Assembly (NCBI RefSeq): GCF_041245805.1
Contig: NZ_CP162490.1
Span: 1,341,001 to 1,405,000, forward strand
Reading direction: 5' to 3'
Length of the DNA: 64,000 bases
DNA from: Xanthomonas sp. DAR 34887
GTDB lineage: Bacteria > Pseudomonadota > Gammaproteobacteria > Xanthomonadales > Xanthomonadaceae
In this document: positions 35,874 to 47,025 of the stretch, one piece after another
Layout: every line of letters begins with the position of its first letter
Position numbering within the stretch: position 1 is the stretch's first letter
Position numbers and translations under genes: made by a program
Notes under the pieces: model-generated
What the model was told of the DNA's origin: nothing
Seen by the model: the letters and a program-made list of their open reading frames with translations, nothing else
Database searches by the model: none

Positions 35874-35997
35874 CGTCGCTCGCTGGACCTGCAGCGTTGC
35901 AATCGCGGGCTCAGGCTGAACGCTGGCCGTCCCACGATGGAACCGGCGCCGAGCGCGGTGGTCACAGCTGCCACTGTGCAACGGAGAACCGGACCCC

Positions 35998-36828
35998 ATG
36001 CAGCCGCGTCAGTCGTTCTGGCCCTGGATCCTGGTCGCTGTATTGGTCGGCGCTGCCGCCGTGTGGCTGTTCCGCGACAACATCAGTGCGCTGCTGCATG
36101 GCGCAGCGCCGGTGCCTGTCGCGGTGGCACCGGCAGCAGCGCCGCCCGTGGCGCCGCCCGCGCCTGCGGCCAGCGCCGCGGCTGCGCCGCCGATCCAGCA
36201 TCCGATCGATCCCGCCGCCGCGGCCGATGCGGCGATCCCGGCGCTGGCCGACAGCGATGCGGCGGCATGGACCGAACTGGCGACGCTGGCCGGCAGCGAG
36301 GCGCCGCTGGCGCTGTTGATCCGCGACCATCTGATCCAGCGCGCGGTGACCATGATCGACAACCTGCCGCAGCGCCGCGTCGCGGCGCGGACCCTGGCGC
36401 TGAAGCCGGTGCCCGGGCAGTTGCAGATCGACACCGATGCCGCTGGCAACAGTGCCATTGCCGAGGCCAACGCACAGCGTTACGCCCCCTACGTGCAGGC
36501 CTTCACCCAGGCCGATGCCGGCGCGATGGTGGCCGCGTACCGGCGTTTCTATCCCTTGTTCCAACAGGCGTATGTGGAGCTGGGCTATCCCAACGGCTAT
36601 TTCAACGACCGCCTGGTGCAGGTGATCGACCATCTGCTGCAGGCACCGGTGCCGGCGACGCCACCGGCGGTGATCGCCGATGCGCGCACCGGCAAATACC
36701 GCTTCGTCGATCCGGCGCTGGAGTCGCTGTCGGTCGGACAGAAGGCGCTGCTGCGCCTGGGGCCGGCCCAGGCCGCGGCAGTGCGCAAGCAACTGCAGGC
36801 GATCCGTGCGGCGTTGGTGCGGACCTGA
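35998..36828 (+). CDS. DUF3014 membrane-anchored protein
   Basis: 276 residues. One N-terminal helix (FWPWILVAVLVGAAAVWLF) anchors a periplasmic part. An Ala/Pro-rich linker (residues about 35-75) precedes the DUF3014 domain: LIQRAVTMIDNLPQRRVAARTLALKPVPG, YVQAFTQADAGAMVAAYRRFYPLFQQAYVELGYPNGYFNDRLVQVIDHLL, YRFVDPALESLSVGQKALLRLGP. Function unknown. GGAG lies just before ATG 35998. Confidence 0.88.
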   Translation: MQPRQSFWPWILVAVLVGAAAVWLFRDNISALLHGAAPVPVAVAPAAAPPVAPPAPAASAAAAPPIQHPIDPAAAADAAIPALADSDAAAWTELATLAGSEAPLALLIRDHLIQRAVTMIDNLPQRRVAARTLALKPVPGQLQIDTDAAGNSAIAEANAQRYAPYVQAFTQADAGAMVAAYRRFYPLFQQAYVELGYPNGYFNDRLVQVIDHLLQAPVPATPPAVIADARTGKYRFVDPALESLSVGQKALLRLGPAQAAAVRKQLQAIRAALVRT

Positions 36829-36875
36829 GGGATCGTGCAAGACGGCGGGGCAAGCGCCGCGCATCGCGCACGCTC

Positions 36876-36940
36876 TGTAGGAGCGGCTTCAGCCGCGACA
36901 GGTACTCCGGCAGCTTGTCGCGGCTGAAGCCGCTCCTACA
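36876..36940. repeat. Perfect inverted pair of the dispersed palindrome
   Basis: A 24-bp TGTAGGAGCGGCTTCAGCCG.. unit at 36876-36899 and its exact reverse complement at 36917-36940, separated by 17 bp. It lies between converging genes (DUF3014 and GST) and would form a strong hairpin in either transcript, so a bidirectional terminator role is plausible. Confidence 0.85.
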
Positions 36941-37001
36941 TCGATCGAGGCTCGGCGAACTGGCGCCACCTCGCGGCCACGCGTCAGTGATGCGTCACCG
37001 C

Positions 37002-37706
37002 TCACCCGTCCAACTCGGGGTAATGACGGAAAATCCCGTTGTCGTTGAACGGCAGGCGCCGCTCCGAGGCCAGATACGCCGCGATGGCGGGACGTTCGGA
37101 CACCCGCTGCTGCAGCGCGCGCAGTTGCGGCAGCTTCGGCGAGAGCTTCTTCATCGCGCTGGGGAATGCGTAGTCCAGCCCGCTCATCAGCTGGAACAGC
37201 GACAGGTCCACGTAGGAATGTTCGCGCAATGCGTGGCGGCCGCCGCCCTGGCTCATGACCTGTTCGAAATAGCCGAGGAATTTGGGCAGCCGCTGCTTGC
37301 GCAGGTCCTCGGCGCGGCGCCGCGCCTCCGGCTTCTGGTCTTCGAAGTACAGCGCGCTGGCGATGGGATGGTGGCTGTCGTGGATCTCGGTCACCAGGTC
37401 GGCGATGGTCAGCTGCAACTGCAGCGCCTGCATGCGCCGCGACTCGCTGTCCGGCACCAGGCCCAGCGACGGGCCCAGGTAGTGCAGGATGTTGGCGACC
37501 TGCGCGATCACCAGCCGCCCGGCCTTCAGGAACGGCGGCGCGAACGGCCGCGCGCCCGGCTGCTCGCCATCGAGAAAAGGCTGCATGACCGCGTCGCCTT
37601 CCTCGCGGGCGACGTCGCGGTAGGCCGCGCCGGCATCCTCCAGCGCCAGTCGCACGAACTCGCCGCGGCCCTGGATGCCGGTCCAGTAGTAGAGGTCGTA
37701 GTGCAT
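37002..37706 (-). CDS. Glutathione S-transferase family protein
   Basis: 234 residues, cytosolic. Thioredoxin-fold N-terminal domain MHYDLYYWTGIQGRGEFVRLALEDAGAAYRDV, where Tyr7/Tyr8 and the GRGE turn fit sigma/mu-like classes; AQVANILHYLG gives the glutathione-binding turn. The all-helical C-terminal domain carries YVDLSLFQLMSGLDYAFP, with the N-capping box Ser/Asp. AGGAG precedes ATG 37706. Substrate unknown. Confidence 0.9.
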   Translation of the reverse strand: MHYDLYYWTGIQGRGEFVRLALEDAGAAYRDVAREEGDAVMQPFLDGEQPGARPFAPPFLKAGRLVIAQVANILHYLGPSLGLVPDSESRRMQALQLQLTIADLVTEIHDSHHPIASALYFEDQKPEARRRAEDLRKQRLPKFLGYFEQVMSQGGGRHALREHSYVDLSLFQLMSGLDYAFPSAMKKLSPKLPQLRALQQRVSERPAIAAYLASERRLPFNDNGIFRHYPELDG

Positions 37707-37911
37707 GGCGGCTCCTGTGCGGGAAGGGTCGGAAGCGCGAGGGTAGAGGCTGTAGCGGTAGTGGCGTGTGACCGTGCTGCGACCGGCGCCGGGAATCGCG
37801 CTGGGCGAGGGCGCGATGCCGGATGGCGGCCTGAGCAGGGGACGCGCGCATCGCGCGCCTTGCGTGGAGCCCCTCTGGGGTGGCGCAGACGTATACAGGC
37901 CGCCGCGCGGC

Positions 37912-37939
37912 CTTGAAACATGCCGCGCCAACCGCATCT
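37912..37939 (+). promoter_or_regulatory. Sigma-32-like heat-shock promoter for clpB
   Basis: CTTGAAA at 37912-37918, a 13-bp spacer, then CCGCATCT at 37932-37939. It differs from the E. coli sigma-32 consensus (CTTGAAA-N11-16-CCCCATNT) in one -10 base. The -10 ends 47 bp before the clpB start. Confidence 0.75.
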
Positions 37940-37986
37940 GACTAGCATGCCGGCACGGCCGGCCCTTCATTCAGAGGAATTCCCCG

Positions 37987-40571
<2,585 letters not shown>

Positions 40572-40572
<1 letters not shown>

Positions 40573-41210
40573 TGGGTTCCGGCGCCGAGGCGCCCGCGGT
40601 GCGGGCGCTGCTGATCGACCTGGACGGCGTGCTGCGCCTGTGGCCGGACGACGATGCGGCCCTGGAGCGTGCCTACGGCGTCGCGGTCGGCAGCCTGCGT
40701 GCGGCCGCGTTCGCGCCGGCGTTGCTGGAGCGCGCGATTCGCGGCGCAACGACCCACGCACAGTGGCTGGACGAAGCGGCCGCGCGCATCGCCGCGCTCG
40801 CGCCGCAGGCCGATGCGGCGGCGCTGGTTGCCGCATGGTCGGCGCCGCAGGCAGCGCGGCTCAACCAACCGGTCCTGGACCTGGTGCGGCGCGTGCGCCG
40901 GCGCATGCCGGTGCTGTTGCTGAGCAACGCGACTTCGCGGCTGCAGCGCGATCTCGAGGCGCTCGGCATCGCCAACGCGTTCGATGCGGTGGTGAACTCC
41001 AGCGAGGTCGGCGCGATCAAGCCGGAGCCGGCGATCTTCGCGCATGCGCTGGCGCAGCTCGGCGTGGCAGCGGAAGCCGCGTTGTTCGTCGACGACACGG
41101 CGGGCAATGTCGACGCCGCACGCGCGCTGGGACTGCGCGCCGAACGCTATGTCGGTGCCGATGCACTGCGCGCCTGCCTGCTTGCCCACGGTGCGCTCGG
41201 CGGCGACTGA
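40572..41210 (+). CDS. HAD-IA family hydrolase
   Basis: 212 residues; predicted small-molecule phosphatase. Motif I is LLIDLDGVLRLW, in which the second Asp and Thr position reads D-G-V. Motif II is LLLSNATSRL, motif III is the Lys in VGAIKPEP, and motif IV is LFVDDTAGNVDAARALG. Its ATG overlaps the clpB stop by one base, so it is probably co-transcribed with clpB and may be heat-inducible. Substrate unknown. Confidence 0.88.
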
Positions 41211-41367
41211 GGCGCCGTCGCCAGGGCGCGACGCTGACGATTTTCCACTGCCGGCCACGACCCGGAGATTCGCAAGCCGCAGCACGCGTGCGCCGACGCG
41301 TAGGCGGCGATGATGGCGCGGCACACTCGCGCCGCCATGCCGGCGCCGGCCCGTCGCCAGCGGGCCT

Positions 41368-42123
41368 CTATTTCGCCAGGGTAAGCGTGATTCTCGCCAC
41401 GCATGCCGCCTCGGGGTCGGCGCGTTGTTCGACGAACAGGCCTTGCAGGGTGGCCCCGACCGCAAGCCTGTCGCGCTGGAAGCTGGCACTGACCCCGTAA
41501 TCGGAATCCGCATCGTCCGGTTCGGGCGGCTCCAGGGGGCCGTACTCCTTGGAAAATCCAGCGGCAGCGAGCTTGCCCGCCAGTTGCCCGAGCCGCAGCG
41601 GGCAGGCGTCGCCCATGTCGCGGTAGCGGTACTCCGGTGCATGGGGCGGGAACGCAGGCGTGTCCGCGTTCGAGCTGAAGGACAGCGAGAGCGACGCGCT
41701 GTCCGCCAGGTAGGTCGCTTCCAGGCTTTGCTGAAACGCACCGCCGGGTAAATCGACATACGCGGTGAAGACGGTGCCGACCGGCTGCGGCGGCGAGGGA
41801 TTCCACGGCTCGGGGCGTGGCGGCGGCAGCGCGCCAGGATGGAAATCGACGCCGAGCCGCGCGCATAAATGGGCGAACTGCAAGGCCGCCGCGTCACCGG
41901 CAACCACCTCGTCGAGCACGCCGAGGTAGCGCTGCATCAGCACCTGCGCGGGGACGCCGCTGGCGGACGTCGGGTCCGCAGCATGGCGCCGATGCTGCGT
42001 ATCGCAATCGCCGGGCTGGCTCCACTGTTCCATCGCATAGGACGACAATGGCGGCGCGGCCCGCGCGAACGCCGGCAGGGCGAAGAGCAGCAGCGGGAGC
42101 GAGCGGATGGCGGCGCGTTGCAT
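41368..42123 (-). CDS. Hypothetical secreted protein
   Basis: 251 residues, not recognised. ATG 42123 gives a clear signal peptide (AAIRSLPLLLFALPAFARA). The mature protein has a Pro-rich linker (PGALPPPRPEPWNPSPPQPVGT) and then a beta-rich domain alternating hydrophobic and polar residues (VFTAYVDLPGGAFQQSLEATYLADSASLSLSF). It ends ARITLTLAK. Four cysteines (two in each half) could form disulfides. It converges with the HAD gene and lies upstream of metY in opposite orientation. Confidence 0.65.
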   Translation of the reverse strand: MQRAAIRSLPLLLFALPAFARAAPPLSSYAMEQWSQPGDCDTQHRRHAADPTSASGVPAQVLMQRYLGVLDEVVAGDAAALQFAHLCARLGVDFHPGALPPPRPEPWNPSPPQPVGTVFTAYVDLPGGAFQQSLEATYLADSASLSLSFSSNADTPAFPPHAPEYRYRDMGDACPLRLGQLAGKLAAAGFSKEYGPLEPPEPDDADSDYGVSASFQRDRLAVGATLQGLFVEQRADPEAACVARITLTLAK

Positions 42124-42291
42124 CGGGTGAGCATCCCTGCGGACTGGCCGGTCCATCATACGGGGGGCGCCTGCGCACCGCCGCACCGGTGCGGCGTGCC
42201 AGCCGCGAGTGTCCGCGCCGGGTGGGCTGACAACCCGGCGGCATGGCGTCATAACCGCAGGTTTGCATTCGCCGCCGCGCATGGCGCTATC

Positions 42292-42314
42292 GTCTCGGCT
42301 CCTCTTGCCGAGAC
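42292..42314 (+). promoter_or_regulatory. Hairpin in the metY leader overlapping the ribosome site
   Basis: GTCTCGGC (42292-42299) and GCCGAGAC (42307-42314) form a perfect 8-bp stem with loop TCCTCTT, ending 6 bp before ATG 42321. The only purine-rich ribosome-site candidate (GAGAC) is inside the 3' arm, so folding should reduce initiation. Confidence 0.55.
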
Positions 42315-42320
42315 CCGCCC

Positions 42321-43607
42321 ATGTCCGACCCGAACTGGAAGCTGGAAACCATCGCCGTGCACGGCGGCTACCGTCCCGATCCGACCACGCGCGCGGTGGC
42401 GGTGCCGATCTACCAGACGGTGGCCTACGCCTTCGACGATACCCAGCACGGCGCCGACCTGTTCGACCTGAAGGTGCAGGGCAACATCTACAGCCGCATC
42501 ATGAATCCCACCACCGATGTGCTGGAGCAGCGCATCGCCGCGCTGGAAGGCGGCATCGGCGCGCTGGCGGTGGCATCCGGGCAGGCGGCGGTGACCTATG
42601 CGATCCAGACCATCGCCGAGGCCGGCGACAACATCGTCTCCTCCAGCGCGCTGTACGGCGGCACCTACAATCTGTTCGCGCACACGCTGCCGCTGTCGGG
42701 CATCGACACCCGCTTCGCCGACTACCGCGATCCGGGCGCGTTCGCCGGGCTGATCGACGCGCGCACCAAGGCGATCTTCGTCGAGTCGATCGGCAATCCG
42801 CGCGGCAACGTCACCGACCTGGAAGCGGTCGCCGCGATCGCGCATGCGCATGGCGTGCCGCTGATCGTCGACAACACGGTGCCCACGCCGTACCTGCTGC
42901 GGCCGATCGAGTTCGGCGCCGACATCGTGGTGCATTCGCTGACCAAGTACCTGGGCGGGCACGGCACCAGCCTGGGCGGGGCGATCGTGGATTCGGGCAA
43001 GTTCCCGTGGGCGGCGCATGCGCAGCGCTTCCGCCGGCTCAACGAGCCGGACGTCAGCTACCACGGCGTGGTCTATACCGAGGCGCTGGGCGAGGCGGCC
43101 TACATCGGCCGCGCGCGGGTGGTGCCGCTGCGCAATACCGGCGCGGCGCTGTCGCCGTTCAATGCGTTCCAGATCCTGCAGGGCATCGAGACGTTGCCGC
43201 TGCGCATGGACCGGATCAACCAGAACACGCTGGCGGTGGCCCGGCATCTGCAGAGCGAGGCCAAGGTGGAATGGGTCAACTACGTCGGCCTGCCCGGGCA
43301 TCCGGAGCATGCGCTGGCGCAGAAGTACCTGCGCGGGCAGGGCTCGGGCGTGCTCACCTTCGGCCTGCGCGGCGGCCGCGCCGCCGGCGCGCGCTTCCTC
43401 GATGCGTTGCAGTTGTTCACCCGGCTGGTGAACATCGGCGATGCGAAATCGCTGGCCACCCATCCGGCCTCGACCACGCACCGCCAGCTGTCGGCGCAGG
43501 AGCTGGAGCGCAGCGGGGTCAGCGAGGACACGGTGCGGCTGTCGGTCGGCATCGAACACATCGACGATCTGCTCGCCGACCTGCGGCAGGCGCTGGCGCA
43601 GGCCTGA
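42321..43607 (+). CDS. metY: O-acetylhomoserine sulfhydrylase / aminocarboxypropyltransferase
   Basis: Makes homocysteine from O-acetylhomoserine and sulfide, or uses other thiols; methionine synthesis by direct sulfhydrylation. It has 428 residues of the Cys/Met-metabolism PLP family. It begins METIAVHGGY-like (KLETIAVHGGYRPDPTTRAVAVPIYQT). YSRIMNPTTDVLEQRIAALEGG carries the phosphate-binding Tyr/Arg, PYLLRPIEFGADIVVHSLTKYLGGHG carries the PLP lysine, and the C-terminus has HPASTTHRQLSAQE and LSVGIEHIDDLLADL. Monocistronic; its leader contains a hairpin. Confidence 0.95.
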   Translation: MSDPNWKLETIAVHGGYRPDPTTRAVAVPIYQTVAYAFDDTQHGADLFDLKVQGNIYSRIMNPTTDVLEQRIAALEGGIGALAVASGQAAVTYAIQTIAEAGDNIVSSSALYGGTYNLFAHTLPLSGIDTRFADYRDPGAFAGLIDARTKAIFVESIGNPRGNVTDLEAVAAIAHAHGVPLIVDNTVPTPYLLRPIEFGADIVVHSLTKYLGGHGTSLGGAIVDSGKFPWAAHAQRFRRLNEPDVSYHGVVYTEALGEAAYIGRARVVPLRNTGAALSPFNAFQILQGIETLPLRMDRINQNTLAVARHLQSEAKVEWVNYVGLPGHPEHALAQKYLRGQGSGVLTFGLRGGRAAGARFLDALQLFTRLVNIGDAKSLATHPASTTHRQLSAQELERSGVSEDTVRLSVGIEHIDDLLADLRQALAQA

Positions 43608-43938
43608 TCCCGGCCCACGCCATGGCGGCAGCGGCGGCCTGGACGCCGCTGCCTGGGCGATCGCGACGGCAAACGCACACGCAAGCGGACAGCCAGGCGA
43701 AAGGATTGGCCGCCACGCTATGCGGTGTCGTCCATCTTCGAGCGGGTCGCGTCGAGGGTTGGCAGGCCGTCGGCGGGCGGTGCGTGGCGTAGCGCCAGAC
43801 TGGGCGGTCGGGTCGCGCCGCGCGGCGCCGGCCGCTGGCCTGTTCGCTGCGGCGCACTCCGCGCGGGGATGGACGGCATGCCCAGATGCCCGGCCCCCGC
43901 GCCGGCGTCGTCGTGTCCGCAGGCCAGGAGCCGTCTTG
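43608..43938. other. 331-bp intergenic region
   Basis: Between metY and the hydroxylase gene on the same strand. No coherent gene, terminator with a T-run or repeat seen; AGGAG at the end serves the next start. Confidence 0.5.
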
Positions 43939-44994
43939 ATGTTGTCCATCGCGCATGTCTGGTCCGTCGTCGTCGCCGCGGTGGCCGAACATGCGGTGGC
44001 GCCGCTGCTGGCGGCGTTGCACCTGACCGGACTCAGCGACGATCCGCGCGACATCGCCGCCTCGCTGCTGATCGCGGCCTTGCAGCTGTGCATCATCGGC
44101 GTGCTGTTCCGCCCGCTGGAAAGCCTGTGGCCGGCCGAGCGCTGGGAGCATCGGCGGCTGGCGCGGATCGACTTCCACTATACCTGGCTGATGCTGATCG
44201 GGGTGTTCCCGCTGTTCTCGTTCCTGATCCTGACCCCGCTGGCCAACGCGCTGGGCGGCGCCGACCCCAGTGCCGCGGCGGCGCCGGAAACGGGCCTGCG
44301 CCACGCCTGGCCGTGGCTGGACCGGCATCCGCTGGCGCTGTTCGCGCTGTACTACCTGGCCTACGACTTCACCTACTACTGGATGCACCGGATCCAGCAC
44401 TGGCTGCCGTGGTGGTGGGCGATGCACAGCATGCACCACAGCCAGCGTCAGCTCAGTTGCTGGGCCAACGACCGCAGCAACTACCTGGACGGCATGCTGC
44501 AGTCGTTCGTGCTGGCCGCGGTAGGCATTGCCTTCGGCATCGAGGCCGACGAGTTCGCCTGGCTGATGCTGCTCGGCGAGCTGGTGCAGAACCTGTCGCA
44601 CGCCAACGTGCGTTTCGGCTTCGGCCCGGTGCTCGACAAGATCCTGGTCGATCCGCCGTTCCACCGCCTGCACCACATGCGCGTGGATCCGCAGCGGCCG
44701 AACCTGCACAACTGCAACTTCGGCCAGGTGTTCGCGTTCTGGGACGTGCTGTTCGGCACCGCGTTGTACGGTGAGCCGGTGCGTCCCACCGGGGTCGGCG
44801 ACCCGATGGTGGACCGCGACAACGAGCTGGGCCTGGTCGCGCTGCAGTGGGAAGGACTCAAGCGCTTCTGGGGCGCGGTGCGGCGGCGTTCCGGATGGAC
44901 GCCGGGCGAGGTCGCGTTCGGCGAGGACTATGCGCCGATCCCGGTGGATCATGGGAGAAGCGGGGATTCGGGAGTCGGGATTGGGGATTCGTAG
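43939..44994 (+). CDS. Sterol desaturase / fatty-acid hydroxylase superfamily membrane protein
   Basis: Di-iron membrane hydroxylase, 351 residues, with about four to six helices. The histidine boxes are seen: YYWMHRIQHW (HxxxH), HSMHHS (HxxHH) and FHRLHHMRVDP further on. Start ATG 43939 follows AGGAG. The protein ends with a low-complexity tail, VDHGRSGDSGVGIGDS, which is the translation of a GGGATTCGGGATTGG repeat. The stop codon lies at the junction with a second dispersed palindrome, so the native C-terminus appears replaced. Substrate unknown (lipid or sterol-like). Confidence 0.88.
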   Translation: MLSIAHVWSVVVAAVAEHAVAPLLAALHLTGLSDDPRDIAASLLIAALQLCIIGVLFRPLESLWPAERWEHRRLARIDFHYTWLMLIGVFPLFSFLILTPLANALGGADPSAAAAPETGLRHAWPWLDRHPLALFALYYLAYDFTYYWMHRIQHWLPWWWAMHSMHHSQRQLSCWANDRSNYLDGMLQSFVLAAVGIAFGIEADEFAWLMLLGELVQNLSHANVRFGFGPVLDKILVDPPFHRLHHMRVDPQRPNLHNCNFGQVFAFWDVLFGTALYGEPVRPTGVGDPMVDRDNELGLVALQWEGLKRFWGAVRRRSGWTPGEVAFGEDYAPIPVDHGRSGDSGVGIGDS

Positions 44995-45013
44995 GGGCGG
45001 CTTCAGCCGCGAC
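44962..45013 (+). repeat. GGGATT repeat and palindrome forming the 3' end of the hydroxylase gene
   Basis: GGGGATTCGGGAGTCGGGATTGG at about 44961-44990 runs straight into a CGTAGGGGCGGCTTCAGCCG palindrome (44990-45013). The coding frame passes through the first repeat and stops at TAG 44992-44994. Confidence 0.8.
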
Positions 45014-45045
45014 CGACTGCCAGCCTTGCTGGCTTCGCTGGCTGT

Positions 45046-45106
45046 CGTACCCTCACCCCAACCCCTTTCTCCCGCGGGGACTCCCTTCGGTCGCCGGGGG
45101 GAGAGG
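45046..45106. repeat. Imperfect palindrome with CTCACCCCAACCCC/GGGGAGAGGGG arms
   Basis: CCCCAACCCCTTTCTCCCGCGG is followed by GGGACTCCC..GGTCGCC and GGGGGGAGAGGGG. Its arms pair to form a long hairpin between the converging hydroxylase and psiF genes. It resembles a third dispersed repeat class common in these genomes. Confidence 0.6.
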
Positions 45107-45118
45107 GGCTTGCGGCGC

Positions 45119-45433
45119 TCATTGGTTCTTCAGGCAGCCGCTCATGAAGGTCTTGCGCGCATCGCCCTGCAGCTTCTGCGTGGCCGCCTTGGCGTTGCAG
45201 TCCTTCATCCGCTGCTGCGAGGCGTTGCCGGCGGCGGGCGCCGCGCTTTTGCCGCTGAGGCAGGCCTTTTGCGCGCTCTTGTACTCGTCGCCCTTCTTGC
45301 CCTTGTTCTGCGCCGAGCACTGGGCCATCAGCGACTGCTGCGCGGTCTGCGGCTTGGCCGCGGCATCGGCCAGCAGCGGTGCGGCGCTCAGGCTCAGCAG
45401 CAGGCAGACGGCGAGCGGGAGGGAACGGGTCAT
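45119..45433 (-). CDS. PsiF repeat protein
   Basis: Small exported protein, 104 residues: signal peptide (SLPLAVCLLLSLSAAPLLADA), then two PsiF repeats, QSLMAQCSAQNKGKKGDEYKSAQKACLSG and QQRMKDCNAKAATQKLQGDARKTFMSGCL, each with the Cys pair typical of the family. E. coli PsiF is phosphate-starvation-inducible; no molecular function is known. Start ATG 45433 fits the signal. Confidence 0.92.
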   Translation of the reverse strand: MTRSLPLAVCLLLSLSAAPLLADAAAKPQTAQQSLMAQCSAQNKGKKGDEYKSAQKACLSGKSAAPAAGNASQQRMKDCNAKAATQKLQGDARKTFMSGCLKNQ

Positions 45434-45678
45434 GGCGGTGCTCCGGTCGGGTGGTGCGCGCATCCTGCGCCTGCGTCTCTGACCGAACCGTGACATGGTT
45501 CGCGGAGCGGCGATGGGCGCGCGCCCCGACTGCCCGAACCGGCGTTCGCATATCGCGGCGGACGCGCCGGGCGGCCGGGGCCGCGTCGATCGCCGATCGC
45601 CGATCGAAGATGCGGCCGTCGCTGTCCGCGACGGCCGTCAGTGGCCGAAGTCCGCCTGTCGGCGAATGCGCGCCTGGC

Positions 45679-46428
45679 TCAGACCTGGGCGAATCCGCCG
45701 TCCACGAAGACTTCGCTGCCGGTCATGAAGCTGCTCTCGTCCGAGGCCAGGAACAGCGCCGTCGCCGCGACTTCCTCCGCCCGGCCGATCCGGCCCAGCG
45801 GCAGCTGCGCGGTCATGCCGTCGATGATCGCCTGCTGCTGGCCGGTGCTGGACAGCGCCAGGTCCAGGCCCGGCGTCGAGATCGGCCCGGGCGAGAGCAC
45901 GTTGACGCGAATGCCGGTGCCCTTCAGGTCCAAGGCCCAGCTCCTGGCGAAATTGCGCAGTGCGGCCTTGGTGGCGCTGTACACGCTGAAGGCCGGTGTG
46001 CCCATGGTGCCGGTGGTCGAGCCGGTCAGGATCACCGAACCGCCGTCGCCCATCAGCGGCAACGCTTTTTGCACGGTGAACAGCGTGCCCTTGACGTTGA
46101 TGCCGAAGGTGCGATCGAAGGATTCCTCGGTGATCGCGCCGAGCGGCTGGAAATCGCCCAGTCCCGCATTGGCGAACAGCACGTCGATACGACCCTTGGC
46201 GGTTTCGACCTGGGCGAAGACGCGGTCCAGATCGTCCAGCTTGGAGATGTCGCCTTGGATTGCGATGGCGTCGTGGCCGATCAGGCGCAGCGCCTTGTCC
46301 AGTTCTTCCTGCCGGCGTCCGACGATGACCACCTGTGCGCCTTCGGCCGCAAAGCGCACCGCGCTTGCCAGACCGATGCCGCTGTTGCCGCCGGTGACCA
46401 CTGCAATCTTGCCGTTGAGCCTACCCAT
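45679..46428 (-). CDS. Short-chain dehydrogenase/reductase (classical SDR)
   Basis: 249 residues. NAD(P)-binding TGGNSGIGLASA (TGxxxGIG) is followed by GRR at the end of beta-2, which favours NADPH. NAG is at beta-4 (LFANAGLGD), the catalytic Ser lies in ILTGSTTG, and Tyr/Lys in YSATKAALRN. The C-terminus is FMTGSEVFVDGGFAQV. GGAG precedes ATG 46428. Divergent from an HxlR regulator, which probably controls it in response to reactive electrophiles or oxidants. Substrate unknown. Confidence 0.93.
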   Translation of the reverse strand: MGRLNGKIAVVTGGNSGIGLASAVRFAAEGAQVVIVGRRQEELDKALRLIGHDAIAIQGDISKLDDLDRVFAQVETAKGRIDVLFANAGLGDFQPLGAITEESFDRTFGINVKGTLFTVQKALPLMGDGGSVILTGSTTGTMGTPAFSVYSATKAALRNFARSWALDLKGTGIRVNVLSPGPISTPGLDLALSSTGQQQAIIDGMTAQLPLGRIGRAEEVAATALFLASDESSFMTGSEVFVDGGFAQV

Positions 46429-46470
46429 GGTGCGCTCCAGAAAATAGTGAGGCGCCACTGTAGATCTCGG

Positions 46471-46486
46471 CTATTCTTTTGAATAG
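46471..46486. promoter_or_regulatory. Palindromic operator candidate between SDR and hxlR genes
   Basis: CTATTC-TTTT-GAATAG, a perfect 6-bp dyad with 4-bp spacer in the 97-bp divergent gap, in an AT-rich patch suitable for both promoters. Dyad size suits a dimeric winged-helix HxlR protein. Confidence 0.6.
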
Positions 46487-46525
46487 TATGCACCATCTGG
46501 TAAGTACCTTCGGAGCGATCGGAGC

Positions 46526-46897
46526 ATGGCCAACCCCACCTTCAGTTGCGGGCTCGAGGCAGCCCTGTCCGTGCTCGGCGGCAAGTGGAAGCCGCTGATC
46601 CTCTACAACCTGGCGAAGAACGTGCACCGCTACGGCGAGTTGCGGCGCGCCATCGGCGGCGTGACCGACAAGGTGCTGATCCAGCAGCTCAAGGAGCTGG
46701 AACGCGACCAGGTCGTCGCGCGCATCGACTTCCAGGAGATCCCGCCCAGGGTCGAGTATTCGCTGACCCCGTTTGGGCAATCCCTGGCGACCGCCCTGGG
46801 AGGGCTGTGCGAGTGGGGCACGGAACACATGCAGACGGTCGAACGCATCAGCGAGCGTCGCGCGGCCGCACTCTCCAAATCCGGGTCTCCTGCCTGA
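46526..46897 (+). CDS. HxlR-family transcriptional regulator
   Basis: 123 residues, a winged helix of the HxlR/YodB type. The N-terminus FSCGLEAALSVLGGKWKPLILYNL carries a conserved Cys8 (the sensing residue in YodB-like proteins), then HRYGELRRAIGGVTDKVLIQQLKELERD as recognition helix and RVEYSLTPFG as wing. Divergent from the SDR gene with a palindrome between them, which suggests autoregulation and SDR control. Confidence 0.93.
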   Translation: MANPTFSCGLEAALSVLGGKWKPLILYNLAKNVHRYGELRRAIGGVTDKVLIQQLKELERDQVVARIDFQEIPPRVEYSLTPFGQSLATALGGLCEWGTEHMQTVERISERRAAALSKSGSPA

Positions 46898-47025
46898 TCT
46901 GCATGCGGCGGCGATGCCGCCGCATGCTCTTGAGGTCCGGTCTGCGCGCGCGGCGTGTTGGGCAGGCGAGCGCGTCGGCATCGGTGCGGCGCCGGTGTGC
47001 GGCAGGGCGCCTGGCGCCGCCGCCG

